The notes under the pieces: model-generated | The model's database searches: none | The model's input: the letters and a program-made list of their open reading frames with translations, nothing else | Told to the model about the DNA's origin: nothing | DNA from: Piper betle | Taxonomy: Eukaryota; Streptophyta; Magnoliopsida; Piperales; Piperaceae | NCBI GenBank assembly: GCA_033002965.1 | Contig: JAURVB010009541.1 | Span: 1-64,000, forward strand | Reading direction: 5' to 3' | DNA length: 64,000 bases | Shown here: positions 33,661 through 47,372 of the stretch, in pieces | How the letters are laid out: each line of letters begins with the position of its first letter | Numbering within the stretch: the stretch's first letter is position 1 | Translations under genes and position numbers: made by a program

Positions 33661-36600
33661 CCTCTTATTTGTATCATCCTAAGATTAGACAATATCAACA
33701 GCACTATACAATATATTGCATGCTTCATATTAAATACAGTATTCTGTACGTATACGGCTGGTAAAGTACTAAGTATATATGTATTTTTGGTGGGTCATTT
33801 TGTGGTATAAAAGTGTGAATTAGCTAGGGGATAATTCATCGGCATGATCAACTGTTACACCTTGTTCCGTAAAACTTATTCCCATTGTTCGCCATTGACG
33901 AAGAGAACAACAAAATATATACTATAATAATAACATGCATGACCTTTGGGAGAGCATTAGGTCACTTCTTTATTAAAGTTAGGCGGCTCAAATCCTTCGT
34001 AAAACATACGTAACTGATAATAATAATATAAAATAAGACATAACGTATGTTTTTTACTAGATTGTTTAGGAACAAGAACTCTAGTTGGGAGGTTATTTCG
34101 ATGATTTTCAAGTTACTAATGAGATTTTAACAAAATTCTTGTCAATATCACAAAATTTTTGAAAATTTTCTGATTTGGATCATTTGCTTGATTTATGCTT
34201 TAAATGGTCATCCCGATTTATCAACCGTTCCAAATTAAATGGAACAAATTATGGTGAAGACCTTGATCACTATACAAGAAAAATGGTTAAAAAATAAAGT
34301 TAATTTAACAGAATGATTTTAAATCTACATTGTCTTCGAAAACAAAAAGTTTTTAGCACCATTTTTTTGTTGCTTTTAAGCTAATAAATTATCCTAAAAA
34401 GTAAAAAACAAATATTTCTATAACAAGAAAATTTTAACAAATAATACTCAAAGATTATATAATCCTCTCAGCTAACTAAATTACAACCGAATACATAATG
34501 AAATATTCTTAAGAAATAATTAATTATAGCCTGGATAAATAATTTAAGCCTTAATGTTATCAATTGCATTTATTTAATTTTCTTAAATGTAGTAAACATT
34601 TATTTTATTCTTTTTTAAAAATATTTAATAATAATAAATTTATATCAATATTGATTTTAATAAATTAACTTATACAATGCTTGTATATTATGTAGAAATC
34701 TTGGCTAGTATTAATGGTACCGTTAGAAAGCTCAACCATAATCAATTTATCGATTTAACCAAATTTATTTAATTTAGATTATTTATTTATTAATTTTATA
34801 ATTTTTAATAATAAATTAATATAGTTTGGATGCTTGGAATATTATACATTTTGTGAATGTGAAAGTATTTTCCATAACTTATTTTTTAACCAATTTAATA
34901 AAGTTGGATTTATTAAATCTTGTACCACCACATGGACCCCTCACCAATATTGGAAGGGATGAGCTACAAATTTGGATCCTTTCGGAAACACATTTGGTTC
35001 ACAACATTTTCTCAAGAAGTGTTATAGGGTAGTATCCATTTTGGACCAATATTGAACATGGATCTTTCACTTTGAAAAAATATTATCAAATTTATTAAAA
35101 GAAGAAATGTAAATTTGATGCTCAACTTTGCCAAATCTTGTTATGTAACTTTGTTTTTTTTTTTAATAATATTTTCTGTGACCTCTTATAATTTGTTCTA
35201 CTATAAAAATAGTAATTATCCTTATTAAATTCAAATCCCGTGGAGGTCAGGAGACAATAAATTTATGCCATGAGTCACATTTTCAAAGATTATAAAATTA
35301 TGATTGTATATTAATTTTTAAGCAGTCCTAACATGCATAACAGGTTCATCAGGATCCATTGATTGGGTTTTATCTCTTCAATTAAAATTAGTCAGCTCTC
35401 AAGATTTGATAGTACAGTGTCCACTTGTATCAATGCTATCCTTAAATTTTATGAAATTATACCATTAAATATAATGCAGGTAAATAATAGCTTTTTTTAA
35501 TACCTGTGAACTGCAATATTGCAAGTTTCTTGGGACAAAACCAAGAATAATAAATATTATGAAAAAAAATTGCAGTATTGGAGCCCACCTTCTCAAATTG
35601 TCTTCACTTTCCATCTTGTGAAGAGGGTACTTCCAACCCTTCAAAATAATGTAGACCTCACAATCAATGGTCGAATCCAGTCCACCCAAAACCTCCCAAT
35701 CTTCATTTTTGTGATTATTCATGAATTACCCAGAATCTTCTTTTTTAAAAATATACAAAAATGTACTAAAAAACACACATCTAAAAATAAAAAAGCGTCT
35801 CAAAATGCAAATTTTAAATGGGTGAAGATGATAAAAAAAGCCTTTGGCTGTCCATTTTGTTCCAATGTTTATCATGATTTAAGACTAGTATTCATAAATC
35901 CAAGGACAACTAAACTATGTCCACTAGTTTAGCTATAATCGTTTTCATTTAAAAGTTACTGCAAATGAGTAAATTAAATGGATATGAGATGCAAAATCAC
36001 CACAAGCAGAACTAGCAATTGATACTATAAAATACTCGGGCCCCACTAGGCTCGATGGGGCTCCGCAAAGAAACCGGCCAGCCGAGCCGCTCAAAAAAAA
36101 AAAAAAGGCTCGGAAAATTGGCGTCTTAAATAATTTAAATCTCCATTAAATTTGTTTTTCTGTAAAATATGCATAGTAATGTTTGTAAAAATATTGTTAA
36201 ACACACATAATTAGAGACAAATCAGTGGTCTATGTTCATCATCGATCACATGAATCCCATCTACCTTTACAAGGCTCTCCTTGAAGTAACTGGTTTTAAT
36301 ACTTAAGATGGTGAAAGAAAGTGTTTTCTCTTATTTTTATTTTTATTTTAAAGCCTTCCCTAGTCGACTCGACTAGATTTGTAATATACCGATCAAACTT
36401 CGTAAATGATTTTATACTAATTAGTTTTATAATTCATTCCATGAGCCACGTCAAAATATATTATTTTTATTTTAAATTAACTAAATTAATATTTTAAAAG
36501 AATATAAATTATTTATTTACTAATTTCAAGTATTAAAAGAATAATATATATTAATTTTATATAATTTTTTATTTATATAATAAAAAATTTAATATAAATA

Positions 36601-38111
36601 AATTTGAATAGGCTCTAAGACAGCTTCATTCTCCAACACGTTAAATTGAGTTCAAATTTTAAAATTTTAAACTATCATTTTGTATGGTCGCATGTGTGGT
36701 TATTTATGATAAAATTATATGTTCCATGGTCTAAGTCAGGTAAGGAAGCCACATGTACATCATGCATTATATGTCAAATGAGATTAAAAAACAGGGTTGT
36801 GTGTGGGAGTTTAAAAAGTCAACCATATCGCAGGTATGATATTCTCATTGGAAAAGAGAGTTAGTGTTGTATATTTTTATTCAGAATAAGATGCAAAATT
36901 TTACAACTAATAACATTTTAAGGCCTAAGCAACAAACAATATCTTAGCAACCATTAATACCTTCAATAGCAATATTGAAATTTTAGCAATTAATAGATGA
37001 GATTGTACATAAGGTTTTTTGTTTATTAGGTTGGCGGTAATTATTAAAAATGTAAAACCTTAAAGTTGATTACATGTTTTATTTTAAATGTTATGATCAT
37101 TGTTCATAATTTATTCTTACGGTTATCCATGCATAATTACACAAAATCGTGCGTTTATTCGATTGAAAATAATTTTGTTTGACCCCTCGCAATGTCATAC
37201 ATGTATAACTTTATTATTAGATCTAATTAATAGAATGCCAAGCACTTTTATTTATACAAGGCCATCCTACAAGTTAGATTAGCTGACAAGATTAAGAGTG
37301 TGGAACTTCTAATCTCCAAACTATATATGACTTTGATTGTATAGTTGCCACCCTCTTGTAATCCACATGGGACGGACATTTCCCACAAATGACTTATTAA
37401 TTTACAACCCAACCAATAATACGATGAAAGGTACTTCTAGAGTACTTCATGATACGACTTCAATTTCTTTTTTTATTTTTATTGTATTTTTTTAGAAAAA
37501 AAAGTGGAAACTTTTTCTTCAATTAAAAGTTGAAAATTTTTATTATTGAATCGGCCAAAACTTATATATTGACTCTTCAATCTCATTTATTTTTGAAACT
37601 CAAGCTCATAGCTAGGGTTGGCGACGTTAATAACAGTTTTTTACTTAACTAATTTAAATTTAATTAGACTTGAAGAGTTATAACTCGTCCACCAAAAGTG
37701 TCGGAAGTTTGACGAAGGTAAAAAGAAATTAATCTCAAGCCAACTTAACTAATTGAATGTCTTATTAGGCCTAGCCAAGTTTGGCTCGATTTTTGGAACG
37801 ACCAAGTTTAGACTTGAAATTGTCACTTCTTCCTACTCTAACTATTAGGTTAGCATACAAAAATATAATTTGTATGAAAAATTCTCGATTATAATTTATC
37901 TAAGATTTAGTTATGATGTCAATATAAAATATAAAATTTCTTTGTAAAAAAATTTCTCCTGTCCTTATATTTGTTGTAAAAACCTTTATTATAATAAATT
38001 TTTTACAAGGATATTACTTGGTGTAAAATCTTATCATAAAATATTTAAAAATAAATAACTTTTTAATAGAATGTCAATATTTTTAATATAGATAAAATAT
38101 ACAATACCCCG

Positions 38112-38112
<1 letters not shown>
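33661..38112. other. AT-rich intergenic DNA
   Basis: No intact gene is supported. A short GC-rich patch with a following poly(A) run lies at 36,038-36,112 and could be a retroposed fragment. The decayed LINE trace at 34,826-35,930 is listed separately. Confidence 0.6.
34826..35930 (+). pseudogene. Possible heavily decayed LINE fragment
   Basis: Short stretches read in the order expected for the LINE zinc-binding region. They are PPHGPLTNIGRDELQIW, YPFWTNIEHGSFTLKKYY, VFTFHLVKRVLPTLQNN and GCPFCSNVYHDLRL. The last resembles the 'hlFF.CpFs..vW' box with key residues changed. Frames are broken and the match is by eye only, so this is tentative. Confidence 0.3.

Positions 38113-38150
<38 letters not shown>
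38113..38150. repeat. (TA)n microsatellite upstream of the carrier gene
   Basis: A run of about 18 AT dinucleotides some 920 bases before the start codon of the carrier gene. Confidence 0.95.
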
Positions 38151-38152
<2 letters not shown>

Positions 38153-39070
38153 AGAAGCCACAAATAAATAAATAAGAGCGGTAGGTCAGAGCTGGCGCCA
38201 ACAGGATGAGCGCGTCACCCCCAACTCACCCGTCTTTGTTATTCGCCCCTTATCCTCTACTCCTACTCACTGCCTACGTCATCACTCTTATCCTCCCCCA
38301 CCTTTTATTTATTATATTAAATTAATATATTTTCATTATTTTACAGTTCTAAGAAACTATTCATTGTTCTTTTTTTACGCCACTGACATATATATCTGAA
38401 AAAAACATGTTGGCACGTTTTCCTGTCCTTTTTTTATTATACACTTTCTAATTATACATATACACAATTGTATATTATATGTTTCATATATACTGCTAAT
38501 TGGACTAATGAAATTTTTTGGACACTTTTTCAAGTCATTAATAATTAAGTTATTGTAAAATTTATACTTTCATTTGCATTTTTTTATAAAATAATGACCC
38601 TCTCAAAATTAATATTAATATTAATATTTTTTGCTACTTGACATTATTTAATACAAAAAATTTTAGTTTTAGTGTGAGAGGTTTTAATTTAAATTGTGAT
38701 TTTTAAAATGGGCCCTTTCAAAAAATAATGGACACAATTTATGTTAAAAATTATGTTAAAGAAAAATTGGGTAATAAATTTGGTGTCCAAAAAATTAATA
38801 TACACACCTATTGAAACACCATTTATGTAAATTTTAAAAACACCGACCTCCTTTTGCAAATTTCTTCTATTTACACTTCTTTTTTCTTTTACAAAAATCT
38901 CCATTTCTCGTTACCGCCTGCTTCTTCACCACCTTCTCCATCCTCCAGCCGTATCCGCCGCCGGAATTCCCTCCGCCGCCTATGGTCGGCGTTGCGCCTG
39001 CGTTTCCTGCGCCGTTTTCTCCTTGAAAGCTCCCTTCTTGGTCGCTCTTGGTGCGTTTTCGGGCGGCGAA
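38151..39070 (+). promoter_or_regulatory. Probable promoter and 5' UTR of the EF-hand carrier gene
   Basis: A GC-richer patch at 38,180-38,300 is followed by AT-rich DNA, then a pyrimidine-rich and finally GC-rich leader (38,850-39,070). The ATG at 39,071 has the context cgaaATGGTG. An in-frame TTG lies 16 codons upstream but no earlier ATG. No core promoter element is certain. Confidence 0.4.
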
Positions 39071-42000
39071 ATGGTGTCCGGCCATGACCCGTTTGAGCCC
39101 GTCCACTCCGCCCTCCGCCGAGTCGCCGAGGAGCTCAACCGGCGGTGGCCGCAACCGTCCCCGCCCAAGAAGATGCCGCCGGCAACCGCCTCCGATCGGG
39201 GCCGCCACGGATTGGAGAAGAACGGGCCTCTGAAGGGCCTGTTGGGGGGCATCTTCCACAAGAAGGCGGCGGCCGGCGCAGCCGGAGCCGCTGGGGAGGA
39301 GACCTCGTGCGCCAACTGCTTGCATTTCGCCGTCACCTGGTCCTTCCTCGTCAATGGCTTTTTGCAGGCGATCCCTTGCCAGATCAAATCCATCAAGAAG
39401 CGGTTCCACAAGCAGCACGACGACAATCGGCGAAGTTCTGGTTCGGGTCCTCCGTTTCCGCCCAAAAAGGTAGAATCTTTGCGCAGAAATGACAAGAAGA
39501 ACGAGCTTTTACCGGTGGAGCTGCTGCTGACCTTCGTCTTCGATCATCTTTTGCGCAGTTTTCCCAAATTGGATGGGAAAAATGTTGGAAGCGAATCGAA
39601 GTTGGCTGCGGAAGATGCTCAGTTCGATCACTTTGGGACGATTACTGGCTTTTGTAACGGTCGGAAGGCAGATGTTGACGGGTTCTTGACCAACTTGGGG
39701 TTTGCGAGGATGGGAGGTGTCCCGTCCAGCATGGTGGAGGTGGCCGCTGCTGAGAAGGCAGATGATGGCCGTGGTGGGGCGACGGTGGAGGTGGGGGAGA
39801 AGCATGAGACGAATGTCGGCCACAAGCTTGCGAATGGATTGTTGCAAATACCATTGTCGAATGTGGAGAGGTTGAAGTCGACTTTGACAACCGTTTCGTT
39901 GTCGGAGTTGATTGACCTTGTGCCTCAATTGGGCAGGTCTTCCACTAAAGAGTACCCGGACAAGAAAAAGCTCTTTTCTGTCCAGGACTTTTTTCGGTAC
40001 ACAGAGACTGAAGGTAGGCTTCCTCTGGATTCCTATGATGTTATCAATTTTGAATGATGTGATGGACTAATATTATTATGTTCTGCCAATAGTCTGAAAC
40101 ATTTTAGTTTCTTAAAAGTCACGTATTTTTGTTCATCCATTTTGTTCAACCTCGATTTTGGGTTGCTTCTGATAGTTTGTAAGGGATGAGCTGGATGGTT
40201 TGTTGAAAGCACCATAAAAGATGGAGATAGGATTAGAATTAGACAGTGAGCATTTTGGTCTTTTAAGAATCATCATATTGAAGTTGTCAATAATTGATTG
40301 TGTTATAAAGAATGAACCATCATGGGTGATGGGGAATTGCAAGGATTCTAGTTTTAAGTTAGTTTAACAGAAAAAATTTTGTTTGTAATTTGCGTTGTTG
40401 TGAAACCATTTGATTTGTATAAGTATGCTGATTGATGCGGACAAGCTTCACTGTATTTTTTAGTGCACCTTCTGTTGGAACTCCATTAGTGAATTTGTTT
40501 GTGCCACTTCAAAGAAAGTTTCCATGCTATGTACCTTCTTTCTTTTTCACTTGATGATTAGGGTTCTAGACTAATGTGTTCTTGCTCGTTCACCAGTGAT
40601 TATAATTATAGCTTGACAATGAAGGTGGCTTTTGTTGGCTTGGAATTTTTCTCATAGTTTTTATCTCTGTGTGTGTTTGTGATGTGCCTTTGGGCACTCT
40701 TATCAACTTGTACATGTGTGTCAATTATAATAATTATAAGGAAAACTGAACAAACCTAAATATACATCGATTTCTTAAGAACTAGGCGTAATTAATCATC
40801 ATTGCCCACAAGGGGGTGATCAGTCTAATCGTGCAGAAGGAATGTGAAGAAAGGTTCTATGGCATGTATAGCACGCAAGGATGCAGGTTGTTGTTTTCAA
40901 TATTTTTACATGGGAGTGGATGTTTCATGGTTGAATTCAGCAAGGTAAAATGATGTTTAGTTGAGAAAAGCATCCATAACTAATTAATATGAGGATGGTG
41001 TTTTGTACAAATGCATAGTTATCGCCTTTTATTGTGTGATAATAAAATTTGCAGATGAGTTATGAGATATCAATGGAATCGCTTGAAACAACTATATTTG
41101 TTTTAAGCAATTATTAGTCCCTTCGTTCTCTCTCTCTCATGAAGCAATTTTCTTTCAATTGTTGTTTTTTAATGGACATTTGTATTTATAAAATGTTTAT
41201 TCTTTTATGTATTCCTTGTCTTCTTCATTCTTGTATTTATGGACACTCGTATCTATGACAAAGTTCTCGTATGTTCTGGTCGATAAGATGCTTACTATTT
41301 TTGTTATTAATGATGGAAGTTGTGTTTGACTGCAGGGAGACGCTTTTTTGAGGAACTGGATAGAGATGGTGATGGGTTGGTAACACTGGAGGATCTGGAA
41401 ATTGCAATGACAAAGCGAAAATTACCACGGAGATATGCTCGGGATTTTCTCCGCCATACAAGGAGCCATATCTTCTCAAAATCAATTGGGTGGAAACAGT
41501 TTCTGACCCTAATGGAACAGAAGGAACCCACCATCCTTCGAGCGTATACTACACTTTGTTTGAGCAAGTCTGGAACTCTACAAAGAAGTCAAATATTAAC
41601 TTCATTAAAAAGTGCCGGCCTTCCTGCCAATGATGATAATGCTATTGCAATGATACGGTGTCTAAATGCTGATGCAGAAGGTTCCATTTCTTATAGCCAC
41701 TTCCGAAACTTTATGCTTTTGCTTCCTTCAGAGCGCCTTTCAGATGATCCTCGGTATGTAGTTATACGTTTCATCTATGCACCTGTTTTTTTGCTTGCAG
41801 AGAATCCAAATTGGCATGTATCTTAATGTGGTTGCTGGTGGTGTAACCACCGAAAACAGAATTTACACTAAAGTCATTGACATCACCAGTAGGAATTTAG
41901 GACATAAGTAAATACTCTCCAGTTATTTTTTCTAGTAATAACGTGATCAGTATTATGTTTGCCTATTAAATATCCAAATTTCATGTATCTGTGCATTTTC

Positions 42001-45000
42001 CTTTTTAGGAATATATGGTTTGAAGCTGCTACTGTAGTGGCTGTGGCTCCCCCTGTTGAACTGCCTGCTGGAAATGTTATAAAAGCTGCCTTGGCTGGAG
42101 GTCTTTCATGTGCACTTTCATGTTCTATAATGCATCCTGTTGATACCATGAAGGTACTTTCCATGACTTATATTGGTACCGGTAAAATTACTGAATATAT
42201 GAATATAACTGTGTTAACAATTTGCCTTTTCTTTTGCATGGACTACGAAATTAACTTTTGTTATGAACAAACGAGAATTAGACATGTGATAGGTAGAAAA
42301 TTTGCACGAAAAAATGAGTTAAGCACAAGGTGCTGATATTTTATTAATAAGCTCAAGAATCGGGAGAATGGTGACAGCTTAAGTAAAGACTCGTATTTAT
42401 AGAAAATACTAGAGACCTAAATCTATTGGACTATCATTACCAACCGAATTGAAAATACTAAAATTACAAATAAATCCCATAAAGTATGTAAGTTTCATTT
42501 CACTCACTGATGTGTTGATATTATGATGAAAATTGCATTAAACTCCCTAATAACTAAATATTATCTTTCCTCGGTTACTGTCCCTACCAACTGATGTATC
42601 AAAACAATTTCTGTTCTATCTTTGATATTTTTTGGTTTGATGTTAAATCCTATGATATTAATTAGTCTTACAAGTTAGAGAATCAAGCATGTTTATCTCT
42701 GATTTTTTTAATAATTCTCTCCAAATATAAATGCTCAAAAAATCATTTGACTTTTTTACCAAGTTATTGCCTAAACAATGGTTTTACTGTGTCTTATGCA
42801 TATTCTATTTCATCATTCATCAATCTCCCCGTAAATTACATTGAACTTTTGATGTTATAGACTCGTGTACAAGCATCTACACTATCATTTCCTGAGGTTG
42901 TATCAAAACTTCCAGAAATTGGACTTCAGGGATTGTACAGGGGCTCCATTCCTGCAATTCTTGGGCAATTTTCAAGGTTAGTTTTTAAATTGATCCACAT
43001 GAAATGCAGTGATTTTGTGTAATCATTTGGTGTTTTTACATATAGCCACGGATTGCGAACGGGGATATTTGAAGCTAGCAAACTTGTTTTGATAAATGTG
43101 GCTCCAAATCTTCCTGAAATTCAGGTAAAGCTTTGTCATTTTTATAATTGAATTATCAGCTATTATTGTATAAATTATACCCATTTGGTCACTACAAGAG
43201 TCTCATGGCATTTTTTTGCATCCCTAGCTTTCTATTTCCTGTTACCAAGTTTTAAATACATAATGCCTGTTTGTTGAGAGTGTACATTATACTGATTGAT
43301 TTTGTACAAACTATGCCAATAGGTATCTTCGTCTGGTCTTACCTCTTGTGTGTATGATGTATGATTAACAAAAAGGACACAACTAATGTGATGGTTACTG
43401 ACTTGGAAATTTTGTTTAAAGTATTTAATGATGTTTAAACTCTGTAATTCAAAATTCAAGCACAAGTAGAGAATGAACTTAGGCTAGAGAGCAGTCAAAC
43501 AGGTTAGCAACTTGGTGATCCTGCAAACAGACAAACATTACAGAAATGACTACCCTTAATTAGCTGAACTAAAGTCAAAGAGATGGAAACATGCACACCA
43601 GGCTCAGGATGCAACTTCCTGAGGTTGAGTGACAAGCTCACTATGCAGCTCCGAGGAAGAAAGGCCAAGGGCAATTATTCACGAGGAATTGACAATATTT
43701 TGGTCGGGGAAGATTATAAATAATTGCTGACGAACGGATTGGTAGTTGTCAACAGCAAGTGGTGGTGATGAGTGATTGAGGATGGTGGTGTCTAATACAG
43801 TTTAGGCTATATCAAGAGTTTTTACTGAGCAATATATGCTAAAATCTTACAAAGCGAAATAAGGAAAAGCTGAAAAATAACAAGGTTGTCACTTTTCCTA
43901 ATTCAAACAAAGGTTGGGAATCATTGTTTTTTTTACATTGCAAACACTTTTAACGGTGTGGGGAAACTGCCTAGAAATGTTTGCAAGCCGTGTGGCTGTG
44001 CCCTCTTCCACCTTAACCAGTGTGACTGCTTTCTCTTGTAATTTTCAATCATGGCAAGTTAACCTAAAACAATGCAAAATTTTTATGCTTAACAAATTCA
44101 CACTTAATAGACAGTCAGTGAATCTTAAAAACTTGTCTATAATAGTGATTTTGGCCATGTATGTTAATACATAGATGATAAAAATCACCCTCGTCAGATC
44201 TGCCATTTGTGTGTGTGAGCTTTCGTTTATATGTTGTCACTAAAATATCTTAATCATGAATGAAGAAAGATTTTTACACCATCGCCCATGATTGACGTGC
44301 AGGTTCAGTCTCTTTCTTCTTTCACCAGTACTGTTCTTGGAACAGCAGTTCGCATCCCATGCGAGGTACTTAAACAACGGCTACAGGCAGGCATCTTTGA
44401 TAATGTTGGCGAGGCAATTGTCGGTACCCTCCGCCAAGATGGCTTTAGAGGCTTTTTCCGAGGTACTGGTGCAACACTTTGCCGTGAGGTTCCGTTTTAT
44501 GTGGCTGGCATGGGCTTATATGCAGAGTCCAAAAGGTGTTTCTGTGTTTTTTTTCTCCTGGTGTTCTTTACTTACATTCTTTTTAACTTCTCAAAACATT
44601 TTATATTGTGAAGGGGTTACATCAATTAAAATGAACTTCAGTATTTCCTTAATTTGTCAATGCAGTTTCAATAGCCGATGCTTTGATTTGATATAAATTT
44701 ATTGTTGTCTTTGTCAAATGCAGGCTGCTCAGAAGCTCTTGAAACGAGATTTGGAACCGTGGGAGACGATAGTGGTGGGAGCACTATCTGGTGGCCTCGC
44801 AGCTGTAGTGACAACTCCATTTGATGTCATGAAAACAAGAATGATGACCGCTCCTCAAGGATTACCAGTCTCAATGTCGATGGTGGCTTTTAATATTCTC
44901 CGTCACGAGGGTCCCCTGGGTCTCTTCAAAGGAGCGGTGCCCAGGTTTTTCTGGATTGCGCCTCTGGGAGCCATGAACTTTGCTGGGTACGAGCTAGCGA

Positions 45001-45074
45001 AGAAAGCAATGACGGAAAATGAAAATGGCAACCGAGACCATCTTGCACAGAAGAGGGTTGCAACTTCTGGGTAA
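39071..45074 (+). CDS. SAMTL: EF-hand mitochondrial-carrier-family protein, SAM transporter-like (SAMTL), seven exons
   Basis: The exons are 39071-40013, 41336-41753, 42009-42153, 42861-42976, 43046-43124, 44303-44535 and 44724-45074, with GT..AG introns. The product would be about 761 residues. A long hydrophilic N-terminal region precedes an EF-hand-like loop at about 323-334 (DRDGDGLVTLED, with Asp instead of Glu at position 12). A weaker second loop (NADAEGSISYSH) follows. Three carrier repeats come next, with signatures HPVDTMKTR, IPCEVLKQR and TPFDVMKTR. This order matches the plant S-adenosylmethionine transporter-like carrier known in Arabidopsis (At2g35800). An organelle inner or envelope membrane site is expected; mitochondrion versus plastid is unresolved. 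The exons sum to 2285 nt, one short. Exon 6 ends in phase 2 (AAAAG before gtgttt) while exon 7 reads correctly in phase 0. One more A in the tract 44531-44534 would fix this. As written, translation stops a few codons into exon 7 and loses the third repeat. Confidence 0.9.
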
Positions 45075-47372
45075 ATTTTTTTGTTGGCAGAAGTTCATCT
45101 ATTCAAGGATTGCCCTCGCACTGCCGCTAGCTCGAGAAGTTTTTTTCCGGCATGATAGCAGTGCATGTTGAAATTTGTCGAAATTTCTGTTTTGTATTTG
45201 TCAAAGGATTTGCCTGTTTCATTTTTTTCCCAAATGTGAGAAGGCTGTTAGGACTCAAAAAGCACCCCCACCCCAAGCAGACATAGAAGACTGTTTGGGA
45301 CCCGTAGATCCAAGCAGACCATTTCTCTAAATGCCTCTTTCTCCGGTAATGTACATATTTGTGTTTTTACCGTAAACTACGTTCATTATAAGCGCATCGA
45401 TAATGTAGCCTTCCAGTGAAGTGAGGCTTTTTGGTGATTTGAGTCCAACGTTTTGATTTATTTATTTTTATTATTACTATTTTTGAAGTTATTCTAAATC
45501 TTTGAGCATTTGTTGTGGCTAATTGGAGCAAGGTAAAATTCTCTCTTTTTTTCCAAGAAAATTTCATCTATTGCTAGGAAAGAAATTCATATTTAACCCA
45601 CCTTGTGTAAAGAGAAATCTACTACACTTGTTTTGACTGTGCTTAAACATCAGGAGAAAAGTTTAAAAAACCAAATCAATACCGAGACTTTTAAAATTGC
45701 AAATGGTGTCCAAAATGCGATGGGGAGTACACACCCCAGCTCAATCAAATAGCAAATGTCTCGCGCATTGAGACTAGCAAGGATCGATACCAGTTTTGAA
45801 TATGAGGCCTCCGCAATAAATTGGCAAAGGCTACTTACAACAAGCTTGATTTGGTCGAAATCAGTTTGTGCCTGGATTTACCGATTTACTAACCCTTCTG
45901 TATAGAACGGAGCAAACTGAGAAAATTTAAGTCAATTTAATTGAGTTAATTTTAAATACAAATGGTATAAACACCTGCTGTTTTACCAATTTAACGGAGT
46001 ATTATTTAATTATTTTATATATAATATTAAAAACTCGGTTCCACCTCAAATACTAATCTTAAAATTTTTAATTATTATGGCCTTGCTTTGATGAGATTGC
46101 GTAATTTAGACACATTTTATATCTAATAATAATGTTATAATCTGGAGAGTCGGTACATTTTATGTTTTATGAGTGAAAAATATATTTTAGATACCTGAAA
46201 TTTTTAACCAATGGAATATCATTACATTTATGATATATAAAAACTATTAACCGACGACAAAATGGCAACCATTCAGTTAAGATTTAATTACGATAAAAAA
46301 ATAGTATAATAAACGTACAAGCCAGATACAACCCTATTGTTTTGTTAGACGCAGCCAAGCCAGAGCCAGCTCTGATTGCAGCAGTTGAAGGAGAAGCTGA
46401 TGAAATTGTAGGCTTTCATACTCGAGACTGAACCTTAACTACAACAGCCCCCGTTGCGTATGATATATCATTGCATTATCCCGTAAAACACGTGATTCCG
46501 AAGGCCATTCTCATGTTCAGCATTGGCATATCCTCTGAAAACACCTTTTCATTGCTTACTGCCAAACCTGCGCTCGAGATTGAAAAAACAGCTTTTCCCT
46601 TCCTCGCTGATATATCAAGTCTAGTCCAAAACTGCAATACCTGCATTGTCATCTCTCGCAAGGCCATTCCTGCCCCACTCCAAATGGAACAGCAAGGCCT
46701 TGGGATTTTGCCCAGTACTGTCCTGCAACATTTTCTCCCTTACGTTCTGATTTCGGTCCATGTCATGGTTTCCTTCGCATTGCTTCCTGATGGCCAACCA
46801 TTTCCGGCCAGCCACACCACAACAAGCAACAGATCTAATCCATCCTGGCCAAAATATTTTTCAGAAGACATAACTCATCATTCTATCACTACAATGCATG
46901 CTTAGGTTAGACGCTCTCATAATATAAACCCATAAACTTGTACAATATTCTTTCCAACACACGCTAACTACAAAAAAATTGCTTTCCACCACTTTGTTGT
47001 AGAGACCAACTCAAAGTGGAATGGGATTCAACCTTATACTAACAATTGTTTTCCTATCTTTTCTTTCAAGTCCTAGTGTTCTGTACAATTCCACTCCCCA
47101 CTCCTCAAAGGAGCAAATATCAAAAGCCTATACATACATCAAACTCAGATGTAGGGTATGAAACAATAAATTGGTTACAGAAATGATTAACCACGAAGAA
47201 AAGGCAAGATTCAAACAAATCATGCCAAATCACACTCCAGCTCACCTATCTCATTATGCAGTACCAAAGCAAGAGGGCCCCAAGCTTTACTGATGTAAAC
47301 AAAAAGCATGTTGAGTGTTGCCCTGACTATTTTTTCCGTTCTATGAACTGAAGCTTGGATGTCAAAATTTGC
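45075..47372. other. Convergent intergenic region between the carrier gene and SIZ1
   Basis: The carrier 3' UTR and the SIZ1 3' UTR must lie here, since both genes end towards each other. The 144-codon plus-strand frame at 46,471-46,905 and overlapping minus-strand frames match no family I know and probably lie in SIZ1 3' flanking sequence. The middle part (45,900-46,330) is AT-rich. Confidence 0.55.

Noticed and set aside
38867..39495. Antisense frames of about 170-180 codons over the carrier first exon
   Set aside because: High GC suppresses stops; the plus-strand frame continues in phase through seven exons and matches a known family.
46471..46905. 144-codon plus-strand frame
   Set aside because: No recognisable domain, lies downstream of the SIZ1 stop in probable 3' flank, and overlaps equally long minus-strand frames.
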